Part shown: positions 1 to 10,070 of the stretch, in pieces
How positions within the stretch are numbered: position 1 is the stretch's first letter
Layout: every line of letters begins with the position of its first letter
Assembly: GCF_002879645.1 (NCBI RefSeq)
Contig: NZ_PNRE01000009.1
Span: 21,782-85,781, forward strand
Source of the DNA: Halomonas heilongjiangensis
GTDB lineage: Bacteria > Pseudomonadota > Gammaproteobacteria > Pseudomonadales > Halomonadaceae
Direction: 5' to 3'
DNA: 64,000 nucleotides
Notes under the pieces: model-generated
What the model saw: the letters and a program-made list of their open reading frames with translations, nothing else
Told to the model about the DNA's origin: nothing
The model's database searches: none
Translations under genes and position numbers: made by a program

Positions 1-478
1 TCTGGAAGCCGACCTCGAGCGGGGGCTGATCGACAATCTTCAGTCCTTCCTGCTGGAGCTGGGTAAGGGGTTTGCCTTTGTCGCACGGCAGCAGCGCATC
101 AGCACCGAGGACCAAGACTTCTTCATCGACCTGGTCTTCTACAACTTTAAGCTTAAGTGCTTCCTGCTAGTCGACCTCAAGCTGGGTAAGCTCACCCATC
201 AAGATGTGGGCCAGATGGACAGCTACGTGCGTATTTACGACCAGTACCGCAAGGAGAGCAACGACAACCCCACTATCGGCCTGATCCTTTGCAGTCAGAA
301 AAGTGAGGCGGTGGTGAAGTACTCGGTGCTCACTGACAGCGAACAGATGTTTGCCGCCAAGTATCTGCCGTATCTGCCCTCCGAAGAGGAGCTACGGCGT
401 GAGCTGAAGCGCGAGCGGGCGTTGGTGCAGCAGCAGATTGAACAGGGAATTGATAAGGAGATGGATAATGGTTCCTGA
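1..478 (+). CDS. YhcG-like PD-(D/E)XK nuclease, C-terminal part (DUF1016)
   Basis: The frame is open from base 2 to a TGA at 476-478, so only the C-terminal end of the gene is present. The visible protein contains FFIDLVFYNFKLKCFLLVDLK, a hydrophobic strand series with an acidic residue and a D-x-K that fits the PD-(D/E)XK nuclease half of YhcG/DUF1016 proteins, followed by GQMDSYVRIYD, also typical of that family. These proteins are often found inside type I restriction loci. The stop overlaps the start of hsdS by 11 bp, so the two genes are probably co-transcribed. The N-terminal part lies outside the window. Family assignment rests on motif recognition. Confidence 0.8.
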   Translation, partial: LEADLERGLIDNLQSFLLELGKGFAFVARQQRISTEDQDFFIDLVFYNFKLKCFLLVDLKLGKLTHQDVGQMDSYVRIYDQYRKESNDNPTIGLILCSQKSEAVVKYSVLTDSEQMFAAKYLPYLPSEEELRRELKRERALVQQQIEQGIDKEMDNGS

Positions 479-1664
479 GGGGTGGGATAAAAAGAATCTT
501 CAAGATATAGCCAAAGTAACCTCAGGAGGAACCCCCTCTAAAAGAAATGAGGAATATTGGGGGGGGGATATCCCTTGGGTAAGGACTACTGAGGTTCAGA
601 ATTGCATCATCAACTCAGGTGATGTTGAGGTTTTTCTCACGAAAGAAGGTGTCAAGAATTCATCCGCAAAGCTTCTTCCAGAAAAAACTATATTGCTTGC
701 GATGATTGGTCAGGGTAAAACACGAGGCCAAGTTGCTTTGTCAAAAATTAAAATAACGACCAATCAAAACTGTGCGGCAATTATTTTGAGTGAGGGCTTT
801 CATCCAGAATTTTACTATAATTTTCTTTTGTCTCAGTATCAGCAGATAAGAAATTTCAGCAACTCTGCTGGACAAAGTAACTTGAGTGGAGCCTTGGTGA
901 AAAGCATCAAGGTACCTGTTCCTCCATTAGTGGAGCAGCAAAAAATCGCCCGCATCCTCTCCACATGGGATGAGGCCATCACCACCACAGAGCACCTGAT
1001 TGAGGCAAGTCGGAAGCAGAAGCTCGCCCTGATGCAGCAGCTGCTGACTGGAAAGCGGCGGCTGTCAGGGTTTGAAGGAGAGTGGCTGGAGCACAAGCTT
1101 GGCGATCTATTTAATGAAAGAAATGAAAGTGGATGGACGGAGCTTCCACTTCTGGCCGTCACAGGTAGCGCAGGCGTTATTGATCGCGACGACCTGGCTC
1201 GGCGTGACACTTCTAGCGAAGATAAAGGGAAGTACAAGCGTCTATGCGTGGGTGATATAGGATATAATACCATGCGCATGTGGCAGGGCGTCTCTGGCTT
1301 GTCAGACAAGGAAGGGCTTATCAGTCCTGCCTACACGGTCATAACGCCAACCAGCAAAGTGCGAAGCCTGTTTGCAGCATATCTTTTTAAATTCCCTCGC
1401 ATGATTCATGAGTTCTACAAACACTCACAGGGGCTTGTATCAGATACCTGGAACTTGAAGTACAAGTACTTTGCCGAAATCAAGGTAAAAGTGCCTGGCA
1501 TAGATGAACAAAATGCCATAGCGAAGGTGCTTTCACGCGCAGATAACGAGATAGAAACTCTCCAGAATAAGCTCGATTGCCTGAAACAGGAGAAGAAAGC
1601 CCTGATGCAGCAGCTGCTTACCGGTCAGCGACGGGTCAATGTGGAAGAAGAGGCGGTCGCGTAG
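468..1664 (+). CDS. hsdS: Type I restriction-modification specificity subunit HsdS
   Basis: HsdS provides DNA target recognition for a type I methylase/endonuclease complex. The protein (about 398 aa) has the usual two target recognition domains, each followed by a similar helical spacer: RKQKLALMQQLLTGKRR near residue 195 and KKALMQQLLTGQRR near the C-terminus. This internal repeat is characteristic of HsdS. An in-frame start exists at 438, but the ATG at 468 is preferred because AAGGAG lies at 455-460, seven bases upstream. The gene sits between the YhcG-like nuclease and hsdR. The first recognition domain is more AT-rich than its neighbours, as expected where recognition domains are exchanged by recombination. 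HsdM is not in the window. Confidence 0.93.
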   Translation: MVPEGWDKKNLQDIAKVTSGGTPSKRNEEYWGGDIPWVRTTEVQNCIINSGDVEVFLTKEGVKNSSAKLLPEKTILLAMIGQGKTRGQVALSKIKITTNQNCAAIILSEGFHPEFYYNFLLSQYQQIRNFSNSAGQSNLSGALVKSIKVPVPPLVEQQKIARILSTWDEAITTTEHLIEASRKQKLALMQQLLTGKRRLSGFEGEWLEHKLGDLFNERNESGWTELPLLAVTGSAGVIDRDDLARRDTSSEDKGKYKRLCVGDIGYNTMRMWQGVSGLSDKEGLISPAYTVITPTSKVRSLFAAYLFKFPRMIHEFYKHSQGLVSDTWNLKYKYFAEIKVKVPGIDEQNAIAKVLSRADNEIETLQNKLDCLKQEKKALMQQLLTGQRRVNVEEEAVA

Positions 1665-1736
1665 TCGATTCCAGCCAACCGGCAGAACGGGGTGTGGCTG
1701 CCCCGTTGGACACCACAATGCCAACAGGAGCAGGCG

Positions 1737-4700
1737 ATGACGTCACATACGCGACTCACCCCCAATACCACGGAGCTGTACGCCTCCCATATCCCAGCAC
1801 TGGCCACTCTGATCAACGCCGGCTGGGGATATCTGCCACCGTCGCAGGTTACGGAGCTGCGACGCTCCAATCGGGAGGTGGTGATCAAGCCGTTGTTGCA
1901 CCGGTGGCTCCAGAAGCACCGCTTCGAGTATCGGGGAGAGTGGTACCCACTATCGGCAGACGGTATCCAGCAGGTGATCAACGCGGTGACGTCGCTGGGG
2001 CTTGGCGAAGGCTTGATGGTGGCCAATCAACGCCTGCACGATCGCCTGACACTGGGGGTGACGGTCACCGAGTTTATGCCCAGCGGTCAAAAGTATGCCG
2101 TCACCGTGCCGCTGGTCGATTGGCATGACGTCCAGGAGAACGACTTCCGGGTGACCGAAGAGTTCGAGGTGCTGTCTGTGCACGGTACTCATACGCGCCG
2201 CCCGGATGTGGTGGGCTTCCTGAACGGTATCCCTGTGGTGATCATCGAGGCCAAGCAGGCCGCCTCCGGCAATCCCAACAAGTCGATGATCGAAGAGGGC
2301 GTCAGCCAGACGCTGCGCAACCAGAAGGTCGACGAGATCCCGCTGCTGTTTGCCTATAGCCAGCTGGTGATGGCCATCAGCCTCACGGACGGCCGCTACG
2401 CCACGACCGGCACCCCGGCCAAGTTCTGGATGCGCTGGATTGAAGAGCAACTCCCTGAGCCTGAATTCGAGCGGCTCAAAAACCGCTCGCTTCCGGTGAA
2501 GACCAAGGACGCGCTGTTTACCGACAAGAAGCCCGGCGTCCGCGAGCACTTTGAAACCCTTTGGACGCAGTCGGTTCTGCCCACCGAGCAGGACCGAATG
2601 TTGGTCAGCCTCCTGCGCCCGGATCGACTGTTGAAGATGATCCGGTTCTACATCCTGTTCAGCAAGGGCACCAAGATTGTCGCGCGCTACCCGCAGTTCT
2701 TTGCCATAGAGGCATTGATCGAGCAGATCACCCAATTCGAGGCCGACGGCACGCGCAAGGGCGGTGTGGTATGGCACACCACGGGATCGGGGAAGTCGTT
2801 CACCATGGTGTTTCTCAGCCAGGCGCTCATCCTGCACGATGCCCTCAAGGCCTGTCGGATACTGGTCGTCACTGACCGAGTCGATCTGGAGAAACAGCTT
2901 TCCAACACCTTTGCAGAGGGCGGCGCCCTGGGGCTACAGGGTGTTGGTGGTGGCCAGATCGCCAACCGTGCGCGAGCCAGCAGCGGCAAGGAGCTGGCTC
3001 GGGAGATCGGCCAAGGCAACCAGCGCGTGCTGTTCACGCTGATCGACAAGTTCCGCTCGGCGGTGAAAGACCCTGCTTGCTACAACCCCAGCGAGAACTT
3101 CCTGGTCCTGGTCGACGAGGGGCATCGCGGTCACGGTGGGGAGAACCACGTTCGAATGCGCAATGCATTGCCACGTGCCTCGTTCATCGCCTTCACCGGG
3201 ACACCGCTGATCAAGCGCGACAAGACCACCACGGCAGAGCGCTTTGGCCCGATCGTTCATGCCTACACCATGCGCAAGGCGGTCGAGGACGGCACCGTGA
3301 CGCCCCTGCTATACGAAGAGCGGCGTCCCGAGTTGGATGTCAACGAGACCTCGATCGACGCGTGGTTCGAGAAGATCACCCAGGGGCTCTCAGATAAGCA
3401 GAAGGCCGACCTCAAGAAGAAGTATGCCAAACGCGGCGCCGTCTACGGAGCGAAGCGGCGGATCCAGCTCATCGCGTGGGACATCTCGCTGCACTTCGAG
3501 CAGCACATCAAGCAATACGACAACGGACTCAAGGCGCAGTTAGCCTGCGACAGCAAGCTCTCGGCAATCCGTTATAAGCGCGAGCTGGATGAGATCGGCA
3601 AGGTCACCTCTCGGGTAGTCATCTCATCTCCGGACACTCGAGAAGGCCATGAAGACATCGACGAGTCGACGCTGCCGGAGGTGCAAAAGTGGTGGAAAGA
3701 CAACGTCCCCGGTGACCCGCAGGCATACGAGCGGAAGGCTATCGAGGATTTTGGTACTGAAGGTGAGCCTGACCTACTGATCGTCGTCGACAAGCTGCTG
3801 ACAGGCTTCGACGAGCCCCGCAATGCGGTGTTGTACATCGACAAGCCGCTCAAGGGGCACAACCTGATTCAGGCCATTGCCCGCGTGAACCGTCTGCACG
3901 AGGAGAAGCCGTTCGGCCTGTTGGTCGACTACCGAGGCATCCTCAAGGAACTGGACACCGCGATTCAGGACTATCAGGACCTAGAAGACCAGACGCAGGG
4001 TGGCTATGACATAGAGGACATCGACGGCCTCTACGCCAACGTCGACACCGAGTATAAGCGCCTACCGGCATTGCACGAACGCCTTTGGAGCTTTTTCTCA
4101 TCGGTTAAGAACACCGGGGACCAGGAGGCTTTCCGGCGCGTGCTGATGCCCCACTACGAGCAGGATGGGGATGGGCACGACTACGATGCCAACCAAGCGC
4201 TGCGTGAGGATTTCTACGCAGCACTGACCGAGTTCGGTATGTGCCTGAAGCTAGCCTTGTCGTCGCGGAGCTTCTTCGAGGACAAGTCGTTCTCAGAGGC
4301 GACCATCAACAGCTACAAGCGAGACCTTCGCTGGTTTGTGAAACTCCGTCAGGTCGCCAAGCAGGATGCCCAAGAGACCATCGACTACTCGGTCTATGAG
4401 AAACAAATTCGCAAGTTAGTCGATGACGACGTCACGGCGACCGACATCCAGGTGGGGGATGGCCTGTATGCCGTGGATCAGCTGGGCCAGCAACCTGAAG
4501 ACGAGTGGAGCGATGAGAAGAAGCGGAACGAGGCCGATCGCATCCGTACTCGGACCAAGAAGACCATCGAGCAGGACCTGGGTAACGACCCCTATGCTCA
4601 GATGGTCTTCTCCGAGCTGCTGAAGCAGGCTATCGCCGAGGCGGATGCCCTGTTCGACTACCCCGGCAAGCAGTACGCCCTGCTTAAGGAAGTTGAGGAA

Positions 4701-5036
4701 CAGGTGCAGCAGCGCGAGGTGCCGGGCATACCGTCAGTGCTGAAGGACAACCCGCACGCGCGGGCCTACTACGGTGTCTTCCGTCTCCAACTGGGTGACG
4801 AAGCGTTTGAGGCGATGTCGGAAGAGGAGCATCAGGATCTCGTCGACGAGGCAATTGCCATCGACAAGCTGGTTGATCAGCAGGTCGCGGAAAACACGCT
4901 CAATCCACAGGGTATTGAGTCTGGGATTCGTAAGGGGCTTTTGCCATCTCTATTCAAGCGGTTTGGCCTTGAGCAGGCCAAGGCCATCATCGACGATGTG
5001 ATCCATATCGTCCGTGTGGGGCGTCAGCGCGCATGA
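1737..5036 (+). CDS. hsdR: Type I restriction endonuclease motor subunit HsdR
   Basis: HsdR translocates DNA using ATP and cuts unmethylated DNA as part of the R2M2S complex. The 1,099-residue protein carries the N-terminal nuclease motif (D157 in PDVVGF and E171-x-K173 in IIEAKQ), Walker A TTGSGKS near 347-353, the DEGH helicase motif at 460-463, a TGTPL motif III and a QAIARVNR motif VI. The start at 1737 is chosen over one 45 bases upstream because AGGAG at 1726-1730 is correctly spaced. It is followed by a metallopeptidase whose ATG overlaps the hsdR stop (ATGA), which indicates translational coupling. No frame damage is visible, so the motor looks intact. Confidence 0.96.
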   Translation: MTSHTRLTPNTTELYASHIPALATLINAGWGYLPPSQVTELRRSNREVVIKPLLHRWLQKHRFEYRGEWYPLSADGIQQVINAVTSLGLGEGLMVANQRLHDRLTLGVTVTEFMPSGQKYAVTVPLVDWHDVQENDFRVTEEFEVLSVHGTHTRRPDVVGFLNGIPVVIIEAKQAASGNPNKSMIEEGVSQTLRNQKVDEIPLLFAYSQLVMAISLTDGRYATTGTPAKFWMRWIEEQLPEPEFERLKNRSLPVKTKDALFTDKKPGVREHFETLWTQSVLPTEQDRMLVSLLRPDRLLKMIRFYILFSKGTKIVARYPQFFAIEALIEQITQFEADGTRKGGVVWHTTGSGKSFTMVFLSQALILHDALKACRILVVTDRVDLEKQLSNTFAEGGALGLQGVGGGQIANRARASSGKELAREIGQGNQRVLFTLIDKFRSAVKDPACYNPSENFLVLVDEGHRGHGGENHVRMRNALPRASFIAFTGTPLIKRDKTTTAERFGPIVHAYTMRKAVEDGTVTPLLYEERRPELDVNETSIDAWFEKITQGLSDKQKADLKKKYAKRGAVYGAKRRIQLIAWDISLHFEQHIKQYDNGLKAQLACDSKLSAIRYKRELDEIGKVTSRVVISSPDTREGHEDIDESTLPEVQKWWKDNVPGDPQAYERKAIEDFGTEGEPDLLIVVDKLLTGFDEPRNAVLYIDKPLKGHNLIQAIARVNRLHEEKPFGLLVDYRGILKELDTAIQDYQDLEDQTQGGYDIEDIDGLYANVDTEYKRLPALHERLWSFFSSVKNTGDQEAFRRVLMPHYEQDGDGHDYDANQALREDFYAALTEFGMCLKLALSSRSFFEDKSFSEATINSYKRDLRWFVKLRQVAKQDAQETIDYSVYEKQIRKLVDDDVTATDIQVGDGLYAVDQLGQQPEDEWSDEKKRNEADRIRTRTKKTIEQDLGNDPYAQMVFSELLKQAIAEADALFDYPGKQYALLKEVEEQVQQREVPGIPSVLKDNPHARAYYGVFRLQLGDEAFEAMSEEEHQDLVDEAIAIDKLVDQQVAENTLNPQGIESGIRKGLLPSLFKRFGLEQAKAIIDDVIHIVRVGRQRA

Positions 5037-5803
5037 GCGACATCCAGCACAAGCAGGAGGTGGCCCGTTACTCGGTCCGCTATGGCCAGCGTTCGCTGTC
5101 GTTCACTTGGACTCAGGTGGAATCACCGGAGCAACAAGGGAAGAAGCCACGTAAGGCGGTGATCCACGTCCACCCCAATGGTGAGGTCGAGGTGCAGACC
5201 CCGGCCGAGACGCCGCTGGCCGAGGTCAAGCAGGCGCTGCTCAAGCGCGCACGCTGGGTTACCGAGCATATGGACGAAATCCGCGAACGTCGGCGACACA
5301 TCTTGTCGCGTGAGTATGTTAGCGGCGAGACCCTCTTCTATCTGGGCCGTCGTTACGTGCTGAAGCGGATAACCAGCGATACCGAGCATCACGTGAAGCT
5401 GCTTCGCGGCCAGATCCAAGTGACTGGACCTGACCTGACCCGTGAACAGGTTAAAGCCAATTTGCGAGCTTGGTATCGGCATCGAGCCCAAGAGGTCTTC
5501 CATCGACGCCTGAAGCACGTGGAAGATCGACTGCACTGGCTGGATGAGCGCCCCGACTGGCGGCTACTGGAGATGAAGACTCAGTGGGGTAGCTGTTCGC
5601 CCAAGGGTGACGTGCTGCTAAACCCGCACCTGGTGAAGGCGCCGACTGAGTGCATCGATTACGTCATCCTCCATGAGCTATGCCATTTGGAGGAGCACAA
5701 TCATAGCCAGCGCTTCTATGACCTCCTCAGCTACGCCATGCCTCGCTGGGAGGTTGTGAAGAGCCGGTTGGACGGGATGTCGGAGATGCTGCTGAACGAG
5801 TAA
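5033..5803 (+). CDS. YgjP/SprT-like zinc metallopeptidase (M48/DUF45 type)
   Basis: The protein of 256 aa has the zinc-binding HELCH motif at about residues 214-218, preceded by CIDYVIL and followed by EHNHSQRFYDLL, which matches YgjP/DUF45 metallopeptidases. The WGSCSPKG stretch just upstream is also typical of that family. Such genes commonly close type I restriction operons, and here the ATG overlaps the hsdR stop codon by four bases. Its substrate in restriction loci is not established; a role in processing or turnover of complex subunits is only an inference. No signal peptide or membrane segment is visible, so it is probably cytoplasmic. Confidence 0.85.
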   Translation: MSDIQHKQEVARYSVRYGQRSLSFTWTQVESPEQQGKKPRKAVIHVHPNGEVEVQTPAETPLAEVKQALLKRARWVTEHMDEIRERRRHILSREYVSGETLFYLGRRYVLKRITSDTEHHVKLLRGQIQVTGPDLTREQVKANLRAWYRHRAQEVFHRRLKHVEDRLHWLDERPDWRLLEMKTQWGSCSPKGDVLLNPHLVKAPTECIDYVILHELCHLEEHNHSQRFYDLLSYAMPRWEVVKSRLDGMSEMLLNE

Positions 5804-6190
5804 GTAATCAGATCCCTAAGTTGAGAAAAAAGATAGAAAAATTAAAGAGATGGCTAATCTTTTCCACTTGCTACACTCATAGGTGCTCTCCATGATAGAA
5901 TTAGATTTATCAAATCTCACGGAACTCACTCCAATACCATAGGTCATAGCATATGATTGGCTTAGGCCACCTGCCGGCCAGCCGCACTTACTCTATAGAC
6001 AACCTTCTCAATCTACTGGATCCTGAGTCAGGTCTCAGGGAAGGACGGGATGATGTTGGGTGGGAAGCTATTTCGCACGACAATCGAAATTGATTCTAAA
6101 CAAAAAGATCGTCAGAATGATCATGTAGTCGGTTGCAATTTGCCACCCTTCCTCCAATCCATGTTGGAACGATTTTTGTGAAGGAACACT
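5804..6190. other. Intergenic region between RM and CBASS operons
   Basis: This 387-bp stretch is more AT-rich than hsdR and contains only very short frames. It probably holds the CBASS operon promoter, but no convincing -35/-10 pair was found. The GAAGGA ribosome binding site of capV lies near 6180. No inverted repeat or element end was recognised. Confidence 0.5.
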
Positions 6191-7201
6191 ATGTCTACAG
6201 AGAATGCCATCTCTCAGAAGCTCGTGCCATGGGACCCGGAGAAAGACTTTTGGATACTTTCTCTATCTGGCGGGGGTTATCGTGGGCTGTTCAGTGCTGA
6301 TATTCTGGAGGAGCTTGAGCGTCTAGCTGGTGAGACGCTAGCCAACAAATTCGATCTCATTGCTGGGACCTCGGTTGGTAGCATCCTTGCATCCGCTGTG
6401 GCCAAGGAAATTCCTACTGAAGATCTACCGCCACTCTTCACTGCGCATGGCAAAGAGATTTTCGACCGGAGAAAGCTTTTTGGTGCCTTATGGGGAGGAT
6501 TAGCCTCAAGATATCGTGCCAATGCGCTACGTGAACTGTTGGAGCATGAAGACCGCCTATCTTCTACGACCTTCGATGACCTGAAGCACCGCCTCATCAT
6601 TCCAACGGTGAATTTGAGCAAGGGTGGCCCTCAGTATTTTAAAACTCAACACCATCCCAGGTTTTCTCAGGATGGTCGCCGCCAGGTTGTGGAGGCTGTC
6701 CTAGCCTCATCAGCTGCTCCGACCTACTTCCCTGTTCACAAGTTCGAGGACAACCGGTACGCTGATGGGGGGCTGATAGCGAACTCTCCTTTGCTGGCAG
6801 CCATTCATGAAGCTGTTTACATTTTGAAGGTGCCTCCTGAGAAAGTACATGCTATCTCAATTGGCACCATGGGAAGCCGATTGACGATAGACCCCAAAAT
6901 GAAGCTTGGAGCTGGGCTGTGGCAGTGGAACATAAAACTTGTTGAAATTCCTATGGCTGCTCAGGAAGACATGCAGGATTACATGGCAGGTCATGTCATC
7001 GAAGACCGCCTTATCAAGCTTGATAGAATACAAACGAAGCAACAGTCCAAAAGGGTAGGGCTCGATAGCGTCGATCAACACGCGCAGGAGGTGCTCAGAG
7101 GTAACGCTCGCACCGTCATTCAGGAGGATCTATATAATCCACTCATCGAGAAGTGGAAGAATCACAACGCAGTCGAACCAGTTTTCTACAATCGAGGGTA
7201 A
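6191..7201 (+). CDS. capV: CBASS effector CapV, patatin-like phospholipase
   Basis: CapV is the membrane-degrading effector of cGAMP-type CBASS; the cyclic nucleotide activates it to hydrolyse phospholipids and kill the infected cell. The 336-aa protein has the oxyanion motif GGGYRG (27-32), the nucleophile elbow GTSVG (Ser61) and the second dyad residue Asp192 in ADGG, all intact. GAAGGA about seven bases upstream supports the start. It heads a four-gene operon; the nucleotidyltransferase starts only six bases after its stop. Gene order capV, dncV, cap2, cap3 matches known type II CBASS loci, including that of Vibrio cholerae. Specificity for 3'3'-cGAMP is inferred from the DncV-like partner. 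Confidence 0.95.
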   Translation: MSTENAISQKLVPWDPEKDFWILSLSGGGYRGLFSADILEELERLAGETLANKFDLIAGTSVGSILASAVAKEIPTEDLPPLFTAHGKEIFDRRKLFGALWGGLASRYRANALRELLEHEDRLSSTTFDDLKHRLIIPTVNLSKGGPQYFKTQHHPRFSQDGRRQVVEAVLASSAAPTYFPVHKFEDNRYADGGLIANSPLLAAIHEAVYILKVPPEKVHAISIGTMGSRLTIDPKMKLGAGLWQWNIKLVEIPMAAQEDMQDYMAGHVIEDRLIKLDRIQTKQQSKRVGLDSVDQHAQEVLRGNARTVIQEDLYNPLIEKWKNHNAVEPVFYNRG

Positions 7202-7207
7202 CTGAAG

Positions 7208-8365
7208 ATGGCAAATCTCAATCAGGTATTTCATAAAAAAGCAGAGCCAAAGTGTTATCTGAAACAGCTTGATCCAAGCGAGCAAGACGAAAGGGCGCTT
7301 AAGGAAGCGAAATTCAAAGTTCGTGAGGCTTTGCGTGAAGGACTTCATGTTGCGACGGAAATGAAGTTCGGGCCAGGGAAGGGCGTGCGTCCTAGGTTCT
7401 TTACGCAAGGTTCGTGGGCATACAAGACTTGCAATGCTCCTTGTCAGCCACATCAGGAAATGGATCTGGATATCGGTGTCTATCTCCCAATGGAGAACTG
7501 GGAGGATGAAGAAGTCACTCCTTCTGAAGCGGCTTATATATATTTTAAAATGGTGGAAGAGAGCTTAAAGCCATTAGCAAAACGGGAGGGATGGACGTTT
7601 GACAACAAGCCTACCTGTGTCCGGCTTAAACTGAATAACGGCATCAAGGCTCATATTGATGTTCCTCTCTATGTTGCTCCCAAGAAAGAATTTGAGCAAA
7701 TCAAGGAGGAATATGAACAGCGTGCTGTGCTAAAAAGTTTGAATGTAGCCGATGCCTCAGTGGAATTCTCTGAGCAGGAGTGGTCCGATCTTAACCACAT
7801 TGCCCTCGCTACGCGGGATGATGGTTGGAAGCTGTCTGATCCAAGGAGAGTGGCAAACTACTTCAAGGCTCGTTATTCCCAAGATAATGGTGCACAGTTA
7901 CGCAGAATCTGCCGGTACTTGAAGGGGGCTAGAGACCATAGATTTGCAAATGGAGGTCCCTCATCCATCCTGCTGATGGTATGTGCCTCCTGGGATTGGA
8001 AAAATCAATCAGATAGAGATGATATCGCCTTACTGAATGTATTGGAGAAGCTAGGTGATCGCCTTCAAGGCGCGGTAATTGAGCCTTCCATAGATCCGGG
8101 AGAGGATCTCAACCGCATCCCATCTGATGAAAGAGCCGCTGTGAAGCAATGGGCGAATGGGTTATATCATGCTCTTAAAGGGGTTATCATGAATAGAGAA
8201 CCCGATAATGCTGCAAGCGACTTGTCCTTGCTCCAAGGCTATCTGGATCATCGCATACCTGATGAAGTGTCATTGATTGTCTGGCTGCCTGACGCTCCAG
8301 AGATAATTAGTACACCGTCACGAGTACGCCCTCAGCCCCAGAATCACGAAGTCACGTCAGGATAG
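7208..8365 (+). CDS. dncV: DncV-like CD-NTase (cyclic dinucleotide synthase)
   Basis: This 385-aa nucleotidyltransferase makes the CBASS signal. The catalytic GS motif (G68-S69) in FTQGSW, the metal-binding pair D86-x-D88 in EMDLD and the third acid D151 in HIDVPLY are all present. These segments and GGPSSILLM resemble V. cholerae DncV closely, so a 3'3'-cGAMP product is likely but unproven. The protein ends in TSG: the C-terminal glycine is the residue that Cap2 uses to conjugate DncV-type enzymes to targets. The gene lies between capV and cap2 with gaps of six and seven bases, so expression is tightly coupled. The short C-terminal tail rich in Pro, Ser and Gln is probably flexible. Confidence 0.95.
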   Translation: MANLNQVFHKKAEPKCYLKQLDPSEQDERALKEAKFKVREALREGLHVATEMKFGPGKGVRPRFFTQGSWAYKTCNAPCQPHQEMDLDIGVYLPMENWEDEEVTPSEAAYIYFKMVEESLKPLAKREGWTFDNKPTCVRLKLNNGIKAHIDVPLYVAPKKEFEQIKEEYEQRAVLKSLNVADASVEFSEQEWSDLNHIALATRDDGWKLSDPRRVANYFKARYSQDNGAQLRRICRYLKGARDHRFANGGPSSILLMVCASWDWKNQSDRDDIALLNVLEKLGDRLQGAVIEPSIDPGEDLNRIPSDERAAVKQWANGLYHALKGVIMNREPDNAASDLSLLQGYLDHRIPDEVSLIVWLPDAPEIISTPSRVRPQPQNHEVTSG

Positions 8366-8372
8366 ATGTCAC

Positions 8373-10070
8373 ATGGAAGTACAGATAGCAATAGAAAGAT
8401 ATTTGCTGCGCTGTGGCTTTACTGCTGATCTCAAATCCGGCTCCGAAGGGGGCCGGGTCTTCAGGGGTGTTCTTGATCGGGCAGGTATTGACCCCATCAT
8501 GGTACTCATATGGATATATGATTGGTCTTTATCGAAGTATCCAGTCATTTATCTGAAAGAGGGCGAGAGGTACTACAATACTGTAAGTGCTCATATTAAT
8601 TGGGATCGGAGTTTATGCTATATCGCACCAGGAGAGGTCGTGTTAAATGCATTCGCTCCTGAAAGTGCAATTGAGCTTTGCCTTGAGACTGCGTCCAGGC
8701 TAATATCACGGTTTGATGCGTGCGATCCTACTTTGTTGACTGATTATCGTGACGAGTTTAATGCGTATTGGTCTAATGATCGTAGTCGAATCTATGCCGT
8801 TGATGGGCTTGTCAAATCTCATTACCATCTCCACATTGATAATGTGAAAGAGCGTGGAGTGTGGCTAGTTTCACCAAATCGAAAGGAACACAATCATTTA
8901 TATGAGTATTTTTCAAATGGGAATGAATGCTTCACGGCATTTAGTGGTGCGTTTGTTATTACTAGTGAAGAGAATTGGCCTAAGGATATAAAGCTCCCGC
9001 TTCCTGAAAACTTAAAAGAGTTTTTAGAGTGGGTGAGGATAAATAGCCCAAAAAGCCTGCTGAGTTTAGTTAGACTTTTGTCTCTTTCAATATTTTGGGA
9101 GCGGGCTTATCCCACTGTGATATTTAAGACCCAAAATCATTCTTTGGCTGCGATTTTTAAGTTGGATATGGAGTTCATTGAATCGAAAAAGTTGACCGTT
9201 GGCTCACTACATGCTCTAGGTGGTTTCAGGCTTTACGTTGATGGTAATCCTTTGGTTAAGCTCCCTATGATAAGATGTAATGTTGAGGACGCAAGTGTGG
9301 ACGCTGTATATGCAAGAAACGGGAGCCCCTCCTTCCAAGGTAAAAATATTCTTGTTATTGGTGCTGGGTCAATAGGTGGTTTCTTGGTAGAATCCTTAGC
9401 CATGGTCGGGGCCGGGTTGGAAGAGGGATGTATCACAATTATTGATGAAGATTATTTGGAGATAGGGAATCTGACTCGCCATGTGCTAGGAGTTGATGAT
9501 CTTAATCGCTATAAATCGGAAGCGCTTCAAGAAAAAATCGAAAGAGAAATGCCATATACAGGTATCAATGGTATCGTTGGTGATGCACAACAGAATCTCA
9601 ATTTTGAGTATGACATGATTATTGACGCCACTGGGCAGGAAGCATTTTCCCGTTGGCTTAACCGAGAACATCTGTCCCACCTCATGAAGGGGGGCAATAC
9701 TCCTATCCTCTATGCCTGGCTCGAAGGAGAGGGCACAGCATGGCGCACGTTGCTGGTCGACAGCCTCGATGATCATGCATGCTGGGAGTGTCTATACATC
9801 CATGGAAAGGATGGAGATCGCGCACTCAGGTTCCCGCACAGCAATGAGCCGGTGAACTATCGACATGTCGGCTGCAAAACGATTGTGCCCTATGCGGCCA
9901 CAGCAGCCATGCAGGCAGCAGCCCTAGCCTGTGAGGCAGCTGTAGATTGGTACCAAGGGCAGCCATCACCACGCTTCCGGGGAGGACATCGATCAGGTAG
10001 GGTATATGAGGCTTTCTCCAATCGTGACCTAGAGAAACAGGAGGGGTGTCTAGCGTGCAGCAAGACGTGA
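8373..10070 (+). CDS. cap2: CBASS Cap2, fused E2/E1-like conjugating enzyme
   Basis: Cap2 activates the C-terminus of the CD-NTase and attaches it to target proteins, which primes signal synthesis. The 565-aa protein has an N-terminal E2-like domain with a candidate catalytic Cys82 (in DRSLCYIA), a middle linker, and a C-terminal E1-like ThiF fold with nucleotide-binding GAGSIGG near 330-336. Cys501 in HVGCKT is the likely E1 cysteine, and two cysteines close the protein (EGCLAC), which may help bind a structural metal. The gene overlaps cap3 by 16 bp. The middle part is more AT-rich than the ends, but no frame break was seen. Confidence 0.93.
   Translation: MEVQIAIERYLLRCGFTADLKSGSEGGRVFRGVLDRAGIDPIMVLIWIYDWSLSKYPVIYLKEGERYYNTVSAHINWDRSLCYIAPGEVVLNAFAPESAIELCLETASRLISRFDACDPTLLTDYRDEFNAYWSNDRSRIYAVDGLVKSHYHLHIDNVKERGVWLVSPNRKEHNHLYEYFSNGNECFTAFSGAFVITSEENWPKDIKLPLPENLKEFLEWVRINSPKSLLSLVRLLSLSIFWERAYPTVIFKTQNHSLAAIFKLDMEFIESKKLTVGSLHALGGFRLYVDGNPLVKLPMIRCNVEDASVDAVYARNGSPSFQGKNILVIGAGSIGGFLVESLAMVGAGLEEGCITIIDEDYLEIGNLTRHVLGVDDLNRYKSEALQEKIEREMPYTGINGIVGDAQQNLNFEYDMIIDATGQEAFSRWLNREHLSHLMKGGNTPILYAWLEGEGTAWRTLLVDSLDDHACWECLYIHGKDGDRALRFPHSNEPVNYRHVGCKTIVPYAATAAMQAAALACEAAVDWYQGQPSPRFRGGHRSGRVYEAFSNRDLEKQEGCLACSKT

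Noticed and set aside
1950..2837. 295-codon minus-strand frame inside hsdR
   Set aside because: Antisense shadow of a GC-rich gene; HsdR motifs are clear on the plus strand.
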